Shown here: in pieces, positions 22,661-33,255 of the stretch
Position numbering within the stretch: position 1 is the first letter of the stretch
How the letters are laid out: every line of letters starts with the position of its first letter
NCBI GenBank assembly: GCA_021234155.1
Contig: JAJEKV010000106.1
Span: 427,050 to 491,049, forward strand
DNA from: Isoetes taiwanensis
Lineage: Eukaryota; Streptophyta; Lycopodiopsida; Isoetales; Isoetaceae
Direction of reading: 5' to 3'
DNA length: 64,000 nt
Program-made: the position numbers and the translations under genes
Notes under the pieces: generated by a model
What the model saw: the letters and a program-made list of their open reading frames with translations, nothing else
What the model was told of the DNA's origin: nothing
Database searches by the model: none

Positions 22661-23051
22661 TGGCTATGTAGATATTGCAGTATGGTTAGTGTAGCCATCA
22701 CAACAACTAGCTTAAAAATACCTTGACATTGCCAACAACAGTATGTAGTCATATTCTATTTCATTTTTTTGCATTCATGTTCTCTGTTGTTTATAGTTCT
22801 GCACATTTTTATGCACGTAAATATTTTCCTTGAGAGTCATGGTACAGGAAAGCAGGGAATCCAGGTACATAAATTATGCTTCTACTGTGTTCCTGCTCAA
22901 TTTCATTTGCTTACAATGCATTCAGTATATATTTTGTAGCTTAAAACATTTGCCATACTAAATGCTTTGCTAGGCAAGTATACAATTCTTTTAGATATCT
23001 GAAATCACTTGCTTAGGACATTTAAAAAATTGCCTAATCTCTTCAGTATCC

Positions 23052-23432
23052 TTACGTGCAGCTATAAAATATTTTCAAGGGGCATGCATGTTTCGTGGAG
23101 CTTGAGCATATAGATATGTTATGTTTCTCTGCACTTCTGGAAAGATCTAAATTTAGATTGAGGATTTCAATGAACTGTTGAACAGCCCGAGAAGGAACAA
23201 CTTGGTAAGACCTAAGTTCAGATGGAAGAACGTTTTCTGTATAATTTGGGATTCTTGGCTTTCCAGGGCATACCGGATGATGCCACATAGAATATGCATG
23301 GATGTCATTAGGATCTATAAGGATATTTTCAGAGGATTTGCAAGCTGGGCAGTTCCCACGTCCATGTTCTCCACATGTAATCGTTCCTTTATCCTCATTT
23401 TTTTTGGTAACTGGTTTTGTCTGAATTTGCAT
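23052..23432 (-). CDS. Unrecognised Cys/His-containing ORF, 126 aa
   Basis: I do not recognise this frame. It has CGEHGRGNCPACKSSENI, with C-x7-C-x2-C spacing that might bind zinc, then AYSMWHHPVCPGKPRIPNY and a helical stretch VVPSRAVQQFIEILNLNLDL. The composition is protein-like, unlike the surrounding AT-rich DNA. It could be a gene fragment or a decayed transposon ORF. Nothing next to it clarifies its role. Confidence 0.3.
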   Translation of the reverse strand: MQIQTKPVTKKNEDKGTITCGEHGRGNCPACKSSENILIDPNDIHAYSMWHHPVCPGKPRIPNYTENVLPSELRSYQVVPSRAVQQFIEILNLNLDLSRSAEKHNISICSSSTKHACPLKIFYSCT

Positions 23433-23591
23433 GAGCAGTTAGAAAAAATAGACTTTGAGTTTTTTGCAACATGTTTTACCCCGCATCATACTCTATATAT
23501 AGACAAGTCAGGCATGGCATGGCAGACTTATGGTATAAAAAATGGCCTCTTGCTAATAATGTGATAGTCAAATAGTTGTTTTCTTTCTCAG

Positions 23592-23655
23592 CCGTAGAAG
23601 GTCTCCATGAATTGGATGGAACTGTGAATGAAGCAGAAAGAATTAACGAAGCTGA
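23592..23655 (+). CDS. Possible isolated exon (+)
   Basis: A 65-bp segment is bracketed by TTTCTCAG and GTAAAT, plausible splice acceptor and donor. It encodes VEGLHELDGTVNEAERINEA in one open frame. It may be a residual plant exon. No partner exon is recognised. Confidence 0.25.
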
Positions 23656-23659
23656 GGTA

Positions 23660-23885
23660 AATTACGGAGGTCCACATGAATCGTGACATTTTCATTTACT
23701 AAAGAATATGATTATGTTATAGCTGATGTTCAGTTAAGCAAGTCCACGTGAATTGTAACACTCATCTGCCCACATGAACTGTTGACATTCATGTTAGTAT
23801 TCCTTCATCTAAACTGTGACATTCATGTTTGCACATGGACTATCTGATTTAGGTGCCACATGAACTGTGATATTGGCAGTGTTTC
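23660..23885 (+). repeat. Degenerate short repeats built on CACATGAACTGTGACATTCATG
   Basis: Five imperfect copies: TCCACATGAATCGTGACATT, TCCACGTGAATTGTAACACT, CCCACATGAACTGTTGACAT, CATCTAAACTGTGACATTCA and GCCACATGAACTGTGATATT. Spacing is irregular (about 25-80 bp). Confidence 0.65.
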
Positions 23886-24049
23886 TTCATTGTGTATATC
23901 GTGTATAAACAAGCATAAACCCTATGTGGACGATTTGATAGTAAACTTGTCGGATAATTTTTTTTTTCAATACAGTAAATAAGTTGCTGAAATGCAGAAT
24001 ATTCATTTTCAAAGTGGCATCGGATCTTGATTCCACTTATTATTATCAA

Positions 24050-25660
24050 TGGGGCAAGTCATAGATGTGCATGAACATTAATAGAGTTCCAACTATAATT
24101 TAAGAGGCATTTATTGTATGAAGCTAGGAACCCGTGTTTGACATCAGATGCGATGAAAAAGAATGCAAATCTATATAGGGGAGGATCACCCATAGTGCAC
24201 CATGGTCCAATTGTGGATCACAAAAATAGATCAAATTCTCCAACAGTAGATCGGCCCATAATTATTATATCAATCTAAACCACTGAAGCCGATGAAAAAA
24301 ATAGCCCTATTCTTAACCATTAAATATTGATGCACAATTGCGGCTTTTATGAATTCTTTTTTTTTTTAGATTCTATGGTAATACATATTTACATTTTTGA
24401 ACGGAAAATTTGCAAAATACTTAGAACCATGATCTTTCTAGCTATGCAACTTAATTCACAAAATTATTTATTTTGACCTTTCCTTAGCTATGGCTCTTAA
24501 CTGGTCCAATATTGGTGTCCCACACACCCACCACTACTACCCCCAAATCTCTTTTAAAACTATAGGTTTAAAGGATGGAAGGCCAATCGTAAACCAAAAT
24601 GTTCAATTGTATAAACGAAAATAGGCTTATAGGACATGATGTTCATGTAAAACTATAGGCCTATAGGATGGGATGTCAAAGCACAAAACCAAAATGTCCC
24701 ATAGTAAAACCTTGCTTGCACCACCATGTGTTTATCTAGAGATCACTTTACAACCCTTCTCATTGTAACATTTAGGCTAAGCACCGTCAAATCAATATAA
24801 GTTCTTCCCAACCCGCACCGATGCATGTGCTCAACCAAATTCCAACGAGCATTGTACGTGCATATATGAAAATAAAATCATGAAAAACCGCTAGCTTTCT
24901 CCAAACGAGAGAGGGGACACGCCTTCGAATCAACTATTATTGCTTTAATATAGGGACGTGCAACACACATTTGTACATGGTTCATGGATATATAGAGCAT
25001 TCATGGATCAAAATGGTTTATCATAATGGAGACATCCTCCCACTATAGGGTTCCTTTATTGGACCTTATTACAGTGGGCAATCAAGTAGTTTTAGAAAAG
25101 CCCCCTAGAAGCAACCTTTCCTTTCCCAATCATAGTATAGTATAGTGTTGTTGCTTCTTGCTATTACATTTATAAAAGTAGATGGGCAGCTTTGCACTGT
25201 ATTGTCTAGCTATAAGCTCATTTAACTGCATGAAACTATTTCATTTAGAGGACAAAAGGACCATTGATACGCATTCCACTTGTACAAATGTGGCAAGCAA
25301 AAACTTTGACTGGTTTTTATGACGTAATTGTTTTTAGTACTCTATAGAGATCCTACGCCTTTGCCACTTTAGCCTTCTCATCCAGCGGCAACCATTAATG
25401 TACTAATTCAATTTATCTTCTCTCCTCTTTAAAATTGCATAAAATATTATCATTTTCCTCAAACAACACATATAAATGACACTATCCCATCCCATACAAA
25501 TAGCCCAACCTTCTCTTTCCATAGTAGAGAACATCTAAGATCCAAAGTTCATACATCTTCATCTACAAACAACGATTACGTGGCACTATCCCATCTTATA
25601 AACCCTTGACTTAAAGTATAAAGTGCACTGCACCTAGCTCAATCCCATCTTATAAACCAT
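24050..25660. other. AT-rich intergenic sequence, nothing assigned
   Basis: No ORF with protein-like composition is seen. There are loosely repeated phrases (AAAACTATAGGYYTAWAGGATGG near 24560 and 24650; AACCAAAATGTYC near 24593 and 24695). I see no RNA gene. Confidence 0.5.
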
Positions 25661-25666
25661 CGACTT

Positions 25667-25936
25667 TGTGACGTTCCAGCACAGTATACAGTCCCAGGAC
25701 GTATACTGTACTGCCTCGTCACGTGTACACGCCATCCCGATTGACGTGTACGCCGACATGTAGCTAAGCAAGTAGCACCCTAGGGGGCAACTTGCAAGTG
25801 TGTGCACATTTATTCATGTGTACACTTTAGCCCACTTAATTAATATAGGCAAGTGGGCCACATCCAATTATCCCACATGCTCAAGGGTTGATGGAAACCC
25901 TAGCCCTAACTTATAGTCTATATAAGATGAGGGCTA
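25667..25936 (+). repeat. LTR A (histone-element type), 5' part
   Basis: Starts TGTGACGTTCCAGCACAGTA and matches the first ~270 bp of LTR B (30687 onward), including the inverted motif GTATACxGTCCCAGGACGTATAC and the GTGGGCCACA...CCACATGCT block. It is interrupted by a LINE from about 25937 and resumes at about 29540. Confidence 0.82.
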
Positions 25937-26012
25937 TGATCGACCCTCTTCTTTTCAACATGAACAAATTGCAGACAAGATTACATACAAAATTGAACAC
26001 CAAGTCTCATCG

Positions 26013-26426
26013 ATGCTTGACCAAAGACATGCTGAACAAGAAGACAGAGCATCCAGGGCTATGAATATTATAATTTCTGGACTGAATGAGCAAGAAGTAG
26101 AGAACACACTAGACACAGTTAGTGACTTCTTTACCTCAACTATGCATCTGGCTGATCCGAATATGAAGTCCTGCAGAAGACTTGGACGCAAGACAGAAGG
26201 GAAACACCGCCCAATTTTGGTCAGATTTACAAACATTGAGGCTCGAGAACGGGTCATGCAGCATAGGGCTCATCTCAAAGGACATAGGATATGGTTGAAT
26301 GATGACCTCACCATCCAGCAGCAACATGAAAGAAAGAAACTCTTGGATGAAGTGAAGAAGTTACGATTAGAAGGGAAATTTGCATATGTTGCAGGCAACA
26401 AAGTGGTGGTACGAAATATGAAATAG
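26013..26426 (+). CDS. LINE ORF1 protein (RRM-like nucleic-acid-binding)
   Basis: The 137-residue frame has a short N-terminal charged helix (RHAEQEDRASRA). An RRM-like domain follows (MNIIISGLNEQEV; KHRPILVRFTNIEARERVMQ), then the C-terminal segment LNDDLTIQQQHERKKLLDEV. This is the layout of L1-type ORF1 proteins, which coat LINE RNA. The start may lie upstream, since the frame enters from 25960. Confidence 0.75.
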   Translation: MLDQRHAEQEDRASRAMNIIISGLNEQEVENTLDTVSDFFTSTMHLADPNMKSCRRLGRKTEGKHRPILVRFTNIEARERVMQHRAHLKGHRIWLNDDLTIQQQHERKKLLDEVKKLRLEGKFAYVAGNKVVVRNMK

Positions 26427-26444
26427 GGAGACCAGACCCTCAGC

Positions 26445-27065
26445 TTGCTGGCTTGGAACCTTCACGGCTTCAATGAGTCCAAGGTACTCAGTAACATTGA
26501 CTTCTTTAAACAATTTGATGTGCTTACTTTCACAGAAACATGGGAACATGAAGCCAATCGTTTGATTGATATCCCAAACTTTATTTTGCTTGAATCTGCC
26601 TGGAACTTATTGAATGGTAGTCAACGAGGCTGGGGTGGCATAGCATGCTTTGTGAAAAAAGACATTTTGCATAATGTGGCAGTAGTAAAGAAATGCTCAG
26701 TAAACCAATATATTTGGATATGCTTACAGGGGAAAATTTACATTGCCATTGCCTATTTTGCCCCATTAGATCCCTACCCATCACGCATTTATAGTCATCC
26801 AGGATTGGATGCCAATGATCCATTCTGTGCTCTTGCGTCAGACCTGAATCGCTGGACCTGATTGTATACAATGGCATTCAAACTTTTCCAAAGTCTTGTG
26901 GATACACTTGCTTCCAGCCAAACGGTAGCAGCACAGTAGACCTCTTGCTTGGAAGCCCAGAACACTTGCATTATATCAAAGACTTTGAGGTTCAAGGGAT
27001 GTGTTGTGACTCAGATCATTCTCCTCTGGCCCTCGGATTGAATATGCACGTAAACTGCCTTCACA
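26445..27065 (+). pseudogene. LINE APE-type endonuclease
   Basis: LAWNLHGFNESKVLSNIDFF is the first block (WNxxG), TFTETWEHEANRLI supplies the catalytic Glu, and GWGGIACFVKKDIL follows. After 26861 a frameshift moves the reading frame; DLLLGSPEHL and CCDSDHSPLALGLN (SDH block, about 26940-27050) complete the domain. It nicks target DNA for target-primed reverse transcription. Confidence 0.85.
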
Positions 27066-27299
27066 GAGATTTGTAATTTCAAGCAAAAACTAAAGGTAGA
27101 TTATGCATTGGCGAGACATATGAAATGACGGTTTGAAAAACTATTGAAAATGCAAGTTGGCCGGTGGACCGATGGATGGATATGAGAAACCGAAAAGAAG
27201 TCCTTTCTGATCAACAAGTCAAGTATTTGGACATACCAAACCATTTAAACCAGGCTATATTAATAAAAAAATGGTATGACAAGGAATGCACACAAAGCT

Positions 27300-28540
27300 A
27301 AACTGCTTTGAAAAATGCGCAAGACAAGGAAGGGGCAATGAAACACTATAAAAAGCTAGTCAAACGGAAGAAACGGGATTGGCTACGTGTACACCACCAA
27401 AAAACAGAGTCCATGATTGCGACCTATCCAAGGTTATTTTGGAAGCGTCTTGCAAAGGTGGCAGAGGTCGGAAACATCACAAGAAAAGACTTATTGGGCT
27501 GGATTTCGGAATTATATCATGTCCCAGATTGTGCTAACATGACATTAGATCCCAAAAGCTCTGCATCACTATTTTCTATATCCGATCTTAAGCAAGCATT
27601 ACAGGGACTCCAGAATGGCAAGGCTTTTGATGTTACAGGTCTCTCATCAGAGCTCATTAAATGGGGGGGTGATGCAACACATGAAAGAATAATTCTCTAA
27701 TAAATGGAGAATTTCCTGCAGATTGGTACTTGAGCAGAGTAATTCCAATCTTTAAAGCCGGCGACAAAGACGACATACGCAATTATAGAACTATCTTGAT
27801 TAGTTCTATTTTTTCAAAAATATTCGCAACAATGCTTGAAAAAAAGATTTCAGAGTGGGCTGATGTAAATGATGTGCGGGCGTATGGTCAAGCTGGCTTC
27901 AGACGTGGACACTCAACACTTGACCACCTAGTGTCCCTGCGTGTCATAGCGGAAGGTGCAAAGGGCTTTGGCAACCGGAGGTTCATGGCTTTTATTGATC
28001 TTGCTAAAGCATTTGACAGAGTAGACAGAGGCACTCGAAATTATAGAAGTTCCCTTAGAACTCAGACAAGCAGTAGCATGTCTATATAGGCAAGTCCTGA
28101 TAGAACTTTCCTTTCCCTTTGAGGGAGAAGAGAAGATCTTGAGCACAATTGGAGTGAAGCAGGGCTGTCCCTGCTCGCCAACATTATTTGGATTATACAT
28201 TGATGAGGTAGAGAACTGGCTTGCTAGATTGGGGGGAGTTGGCGCTCAGTTGGGATGCTACCTGATCCAAGTCCTCCTATTTGCAGATGATATAGTGCTG
28301 ATTTCTAAGACAGCTGAGGGACTCCAAAGACACCTAGATGTTTTACATGAGTTTTGTACTCATAAAAGAATGACCATCAACGCTTCAAAATCCAAAATAA
28401 TGGTCTTGGGCACACGAGAAAAATTCAGCTTTTTGGTAGGAGGGACAGCTATTGAACAAGTATCTGATTACAAATATTTAGGTATTGAGGTCTCAGGCAA
28501 TTACAATTGCCTCAAAGCGTGCTTCTGGGGGGCTTAGAGC
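27300..28540 (+). pseudogene. LINE reverse transcriptase
   Basis: Pieces in order: SDLKQALQGLQNGKAFDVTG (27308-27700), SRVIPIFKAGDKDDIRNYRT and FMAFIDLAKAFDRVDRGTRN with the FxxAFD catalytic Asp (27730-28089), then TIGVKQGCPCSPTLFGLYID and VLLFADDIVLISKTAEG (28139-28537) with an intact FADD loop. Both catalytic motifs are preserved but three frame changes break the ORF. Confidence 0.9.
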
Positions 28541-29444
28541 ATTATATAGCATATTTCATTCATGTCGTACTAATAATTTGTGGCATTGGGGAACTAGGAG
28601 ACTTCTTTATGCTGTAATGGTGAAACCCGTAGTCCTATACGGCTGCCCAGTATGGGGACCTGGGCTATCCAAGCAAAGCTGGGCATCCATTGAAAAAGTG
28701 CAGAAGAGATATTTGATGGAAGAACTTGGAGTAAAGTCTCAAACGCCTTACTGTATTATGCTAGCAGAAGCGGGATTGCTTCCTTTAGAGATTGAAGCCC
28801 TTTGTTGTACAATCACATATATCAATCGTGTGAAAAGCTTCTCAAAAGACCGCCTCCCTGTGCAAGCTATCTTATGCTCTGAGAGCAAAGGGTGGTACTA
28901 CCAAGTATGCAAGTGGGCTGAAAGTTGGCATCTTAGCGGCCCGTCATGGCCTTCTTCAAGAAAATTGAAAGAGGTAAGGGAAAAAGTCACAGGGGGTGTA
29001 TTGAACTTGCTGTGGGCGGATACTAGTGTGAAACAACAATTTTATAGGGCTGAAATATGTGACCTGTCTACTTATGTGGAGCAGCCATATTTGACATCTA
29101 ACATTAGTAGACGCAGTCGAGTTATGATCTCTCAGCTACGCACTTCTTCTCATCATTTGCATGTGGAAACGGGTCGTTGGTATGGCACACCACGACATCA
29201 AAGGTACTGTCCCAGTTGCCTGGATCCTAAGATAGAAACTGAACCGCACACTTTCTTAGAATGCCCAGCATATGAGAGCATTAGAACCAATTTTGATATA
29301 GACTGCACAAGCTTGAAAGATCTCTGGAATGTCCCATACAATAAACTCAGCTCATACATCAAGATGGTGTGGAAAGAAAGAACAGAAATTATGGAATTAT
29401 ATGACAACATGAGCACCCTTGAGGCAAGTGGTGCCTTTGAATAG
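28485..29444 (+). CDS. LINE RT C-terminal domain with zinc knuckle
   Basis: A 319-residue open frame contains VKPVVLYGCPVWGPGLSKQS and LGVKSQTPYCIMLAEAGLLP. It closes with CPSCLDPKIETEPHTFLEC, a C-x2-C-x8-H-x4-C zinc knuckle typical of the C-terminus of plant and animal LINE ORF2. It is the longest undamaged LINE segment in the window. Confidence 0.85.
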   Translation: MRSQAITIASKRASGGLRALYSIFHSCRTNNLWHWGTRRLLYAVMVKPVVLYGCPVWGPGLSKQSWASIEKVQKRYLMEELGVKSQTPYCIMLAEAGLLPLEIEALCCTITYINRVKSFSKDRLPVQAILCSESKGWYYQVCKWAESWHLSGPSWPSSRKLKEVREKVTGGVLNLLWADTSVKQQFYRAEICDLSTYVEQPYLTSNISRRSRVMISQLRTSSHHLHVETGRWYGTPRHQRYCPSCLDPKIETEPHTFLECPAYESIRTNFDIDCTSLKDLWNVPYNKLSSYIKMVWKERTEIMELYDNMSTLEASGAFE

Positions 29445-29539
29445 TTCATAAATAAAACTCTCGATGTACTTTGTCGCCAGTTGGACCTGAGGGTCTTTAA
29501 TGGCGTGATTAATATATTATTATTATTATTATTATTATA

Positions 29540-30686
29540 AGGCATCTAAAACCCTAACTTTCCATTTTGTCCACAGCCTCCTAGAGCTCCGTTTCGCTTG
29601 CCCCAAGAGCCAATCTCGACTCCCGAAGTCTGTCTGAGCAGTCTAGCTCATCAGCTTCCCTTTCTAGCTTCATCTTCAAGCAGTTCTGCAGCAGGACACA
29701 TTCAGAGCAGGAGGAGCAAGCCAGGGATCAGGTATTTTGCCAATTCAATAGTCTAATCCGCCTCCCAGGCATAGTTAAGTAGGTTTAGCCTATTGAATTG
29801 CCCATAACAGCCATCTAGACCTCTAGATATCCTAACTCTGTGATTTAGATTAAATCTTATTCTTTAGTTGATGATGATCTCTGTGGAATCATTGTATTGG
29901 GAAGGGGGGTAGAGGCCTTAAAAGCCTAGTAGTTTGATGCTCCTAGCTAGCCCTCTTTAATGCACTATTAAATTCGGCCTGTGTACAAGAACCAAACCTG
30001 GTTGTGGGTGGAGGGATCAGACTGGCTTACAAGGAGGTGCATGTCCTGGCTCATGATCATGTCCCTCTGGTAGTAAAGCCTATCGGGGACTACATTGCAC
30101 TAGATCTAATGCTCTGCCACTGCGTGCGGGCTTTGCACGGGTTCGGCACTCTTGGGGTGGTGGACACCTTCCATGGAGTTCAGTCGAGTACGAGCAGTGG
30201 ACCTCTAGTCACCTTGAGCCAGCATGCCAACCTCTGGTGGGAGCAATCCCTACCTGCCCCATCGGAACTGGGGAGATGCAACCCAAGAGTTGCCCCTCTG
30301 GCTATGCATCCGGTGGGCTACAGTCAAGTCCCAAGACTTTTCAACCTACTCTGCAAAGTGTGCACAGGAGGGGCGGATGGAGTGGACTACCCTAAGCCAT
30401 GTTCTTATGCCAGCCAAATCCATTTGCCATGAATTCTGTCTGCAATGACTTCTGAAGACCCAAACCGTCAGTCATTCCTCTTGAGTCTGAGCCTTGGGTA
30501 GGATCTCCATATGTGATGTACTGATCTTTGTCTATGCAGATATGTGGTGAACCATCCTTCGTGATGGTCATGTGATGTGATGTATTTGTACTTACATATA
30601 TGTTTACGCTTCCGCAGCTAGGTAGGCCCTAGACAGGGTAAAATGACCCCTTCATTCTTCCCACTAGAACTCGTCAAGGTTGCAGT
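29540..30686 (+). repeat. LTR A, 3' part, truncated at LTR B
   Basis: Matches 31005-32157 of LTR B in order: TTGGGAAGGGGGGTAGAGGC, TTCGGCCTGTGTACAAGAAC, CAACCTACTCTGCAAAGTGT, then GTCAAGGTTGCA. It stops at GTTGCAGT and the next base starts LTR B, so the last ~200 bp of LTR A are missing. Confidence 0.82.
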
Positions 30687-32358
30687 TGTGACGTTCCAGC
30701 ACAGTATACGGTCCCAGGACGTATACCGTACTGCTTCGTCACGCATACACGCCACCCCGACTGACGTGTGTAGCCAAGCGGGTAGCCCCTAGGCGGGCAA
30801 CTTGCAAGGTGTGTGCATTTATTAATGTGCACATTTACCAATGTGCGCATTTGTCTAGGTGCACATTTTCCCATGTGGACACTTTATGCCACTTAATAAA
30901 GGCAAATGGGCCACACCAATTATCCCACATGCTAAAAAGGGGTAATTGGAAACCCTAGCCCTAAACCCTTGTCTATTTAGGTAAGAGAAATCCTAACTTG
31001 TTATTTTCATTCATGCCATTTTAGGGCTCTATTTTGCTTGCTCCAGAAGTCAAACCCGCCTCCCAGACTCTGTCTGAGCGATTTGACTCATTAGTTTTCC
31101 TTCCTAGCTTCACCTTCTAGCAGTTCAACAGGATGGTCGAGTTCAGAGCAGGAGGAGCGAGCCAAGGATCAGGTATTTAGTCAATTTAATAGCCTAAACC
31201 GTCTTCCAGTCATTGAATCAGTAGGTTTAGCCTATTAAATTGCCCATAGCAGCCATTTAGATCCCCAGATACCAAGCTCTAACTAAAGAACCTAACTCTA
31301 TGACATAGATTAGATCTAGTTCTTTAGTTCTTCTGTGATGTATGTGGATGATGTATCTCTGTGAACTCATTGTATTGGAAAGGGGGGTAGAGATCCTAAG
31401 GCCTAGTAGTTGATGCTCCTAGCTAGCCACTTTAGCACACTGTAAATTCGGCCTGTGTACAAGAACCACACCTGGTTGTGGGTGAAGGGGCCAGACTGGC
31501 TCATAAGGAGGTTCGTGTTCTGACTCTTGAACGACCCCCCTGGTGTGTAAAGTCTACCGGGGATCACTGTGGACTAGATCTAATGGCTTGTCACTGAGTA
31601 TGGGCAAGGCATGGGCTCCACACCTGTGGAGTGATGCGTTACTCTCCATTGGATTCAAGTCGAATACGGGCAGTGGCCCTCTAGTCGCCTTGAGTCAGCA
31701 TGTAGATCTCTGGAGGAAGTGATCCCTACCTGCCCCAACAGAACTGGGGAGATGTAACCCAGGAATAGCCCCTTTAGCTATGCATCTAGCGGGCTATAGT
31801 CAGGTCCCAACACTCTTCAACCTACTCTGCAAAGTGTGCACAGGAGGGGCGGATGGAGTGGACTACCCTAAGCCATGTTCTCATGCCAGCCAAATTCATT
31901 GCCATGAATTCTGTCTGCAATGAACTCTGGAGACCCAAGCCGGGTCATTCCCCGAGTCTCGAGCCTTGGGTAGGAACCCCATATGTGATGTGCTGATCTT
32001 TGTCTATGCAGATATGGATGAGCCACCCTTCGAGGTGGCTGTGTGATGATATTGTATAACGACATGTATGTTTACGCTCCGACTAGGTAGGCCCCGAGGA
32101 AGGCGAGGGGTAAAATAACCCCTTCATTCTTCCCTTTGGAACTCATCAAGGTTGCAAAGTGATACATGGAGGGCCATGCATCGAGATGAAGTTTGGTATG
32201 GGGGATGAACTGTTTGTATACGGTGAGTGCACCGTATATATGAGGGGGGACGTCACATCGCTGATACATGGAGGGCCTTGTATCGGCATGGAGCTGGTAT
32301 GGGGATGAACTCGTTTGTATACGGTGAGTGCACCGTGATATGAGTAGGGGACGCCACA
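30687..32358 (+). repeat. LTR B, complete 1.67-kb LTR of a histone-carrying element
   Basis: Begins TGTGACGTTCC and ends GGGACGCCACA, so the termini are TGTG...CACA. A primer-binding site follows at 32362. The interior has GTATACGG/CCGTATAC inverted motifs near both ends. The last part is a tandem duplication of ~102 bp (32161 and 32263), each copy ending in a CACA-like LTR end. Truncated or divergent relatives are LTR A and LTR C. Confidence 0.82.
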
Positions 32359-32361
32359 AAG

Positions 32362-32372
32362 TGGTATCGAGC
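32362..32372 (+). promoter_or_regulatory. Primer-binding site (tRNA-Met type) after LTR B
   Basis: TGGTATCGAGC, one base short of the plant consensus TGGTATCAGAGC, lies 3 bp after the LTR end. It marks the start of minus-strand DNA synthesis and fixes element orientation as plus. Confidence 0.8.
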
Positions 32373-32741
32373 AATGTTCTTGGAGACCAAGAGCAAAGCA
32401 CCGCCATGATCCCAGTAGTACTAACTTAGTAGAACTCTCAAACCTCGAAAAAAAAAACAGTGGGAAAAAATTTTCTCATTTTGTTTTTGTAGTAGTTGCT
32501 AAGCTATTAACAGTCTAAGCTAGTAACCGTTAGAAGAATTGAAAAACCAAGAAAAAAAAAAACTAAAAAGTTGAACTAAATTTTGACCAAGTGTGAGTAA
32601 CTTGACCATAATCACCTTCAATCTTAAGGAATTTGAACAAGATAATATGCTAGATCGAATTTTACGGTAAGGGTTAGCTAAAATTGTAATACCCCTAGGA
32701 ATATGTCTAAAAGTTAAATAATTTTAGTCAAAAATGCAAAA

Positions 32742-32809
32742 TTACTCATGGTATGCGCCAGAGCCTCGACATAAAATTTAGTCGAGCCCCAGGCGCACAC
32801 CGTGAGTAA
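32742..32809. repeat. Palindrome upstream of the H2B relic, copy 1
   Basis: A 68-bp inverted repeat: TTACTCATGGTATGCGCCAG pairs with CAGGCGCACACCGTGAGTAA around CTCGACATAAAATTTAGTCGAG. It shares the ATGCGCCAG core with the palindromes at the other histone loci. Confidence 0.85.
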
Positions 32810-32943
32810 ATCGCATCGAAAAGGGTCCTAACCATCTCCAAACTAGGCAAGTAAGGGATCAATATTGCATATCTAGGTGAGACCATCATGTTTTGACCCT
32901 TAGTTCATCCTGTTTAGATAAGTTTTGACCAAATAGAGCCAAA

Positions 32944-33011
32944 TTACTCATGGTATGCGCCAGAGCATCAACCTAAATTTTAGGTCAGGCCCCAGGTGCA
33001 CACCATGAGTA
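32944..33011. repeat. Palindrome upstream of the H2B relic, copy 2
   Basis: Second copy, 202 bp from the first: TTACTCATGGTATGCGCCAG ... CCAGGTGCACACCATGAGTA with centre ACCTAAATTTTAGGT. Confidence 0.85.
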
Positions 33012-33197
33012 TTTTTAGCATTATCTCTTTTAGAACTTCATAACTTTTGCTAGACTTGTCCAAATCGCATGAAATTTGTTGCGTTTGAACCCTTAGACTG
33101 TCTAGAACACACTTTTGGCACAAAACGATCAAAACTTCTCAAACCCTAAAAACTGAAAAATAGAGTTTGTCTATAGAAGCACACCCCCATTAGGACC

Positions 33198-33204
33198 TTA
33201 TAAG
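33198..33204 (+). promoter_or_regulatory. Putative TATA box of the H2B relic
   Basis: TTATAAG lies about 55 bp before the relic's ATG at 33256. AAACCCTAAAAACTG further upstream recalls the CCCTAAAA stretch before the other two histone-like genes. Confidence 0.4.
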
Positions 33205-33255
33205 TCCTTTTTTTTTAGCTCCAAGTTGTTTTCTTAGTCCTTTTTCTACAGTCAT

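Larger units (their letters stand above)
25937..29538 (+). mobile_element. LINE inserted in LTR A (ORF1, endonuclease, RT, ATT tail)
   Basis: Plus-strand LINE with ORF1 (26013-26426), APE endonuclease (26445-27065), RT (27300-28540) and C-terminal domain with zinc knuckle (28540-29444). It ends in a (ATT)n microsatellite (29511-29538) rather than poly(A). LTR A sequence flanks it on both sides, proving insertion after that LTR. It is the most complete LINE here but has several frameshifts. I could not define its target-site duplication. Confidence 0.88.

Noticed and set aside
30004-30432. 142-aa plus-strand frame
   Set aside because: Lies wholly inside LTR A, and the corresponding frame is not kept in LTR B or C.
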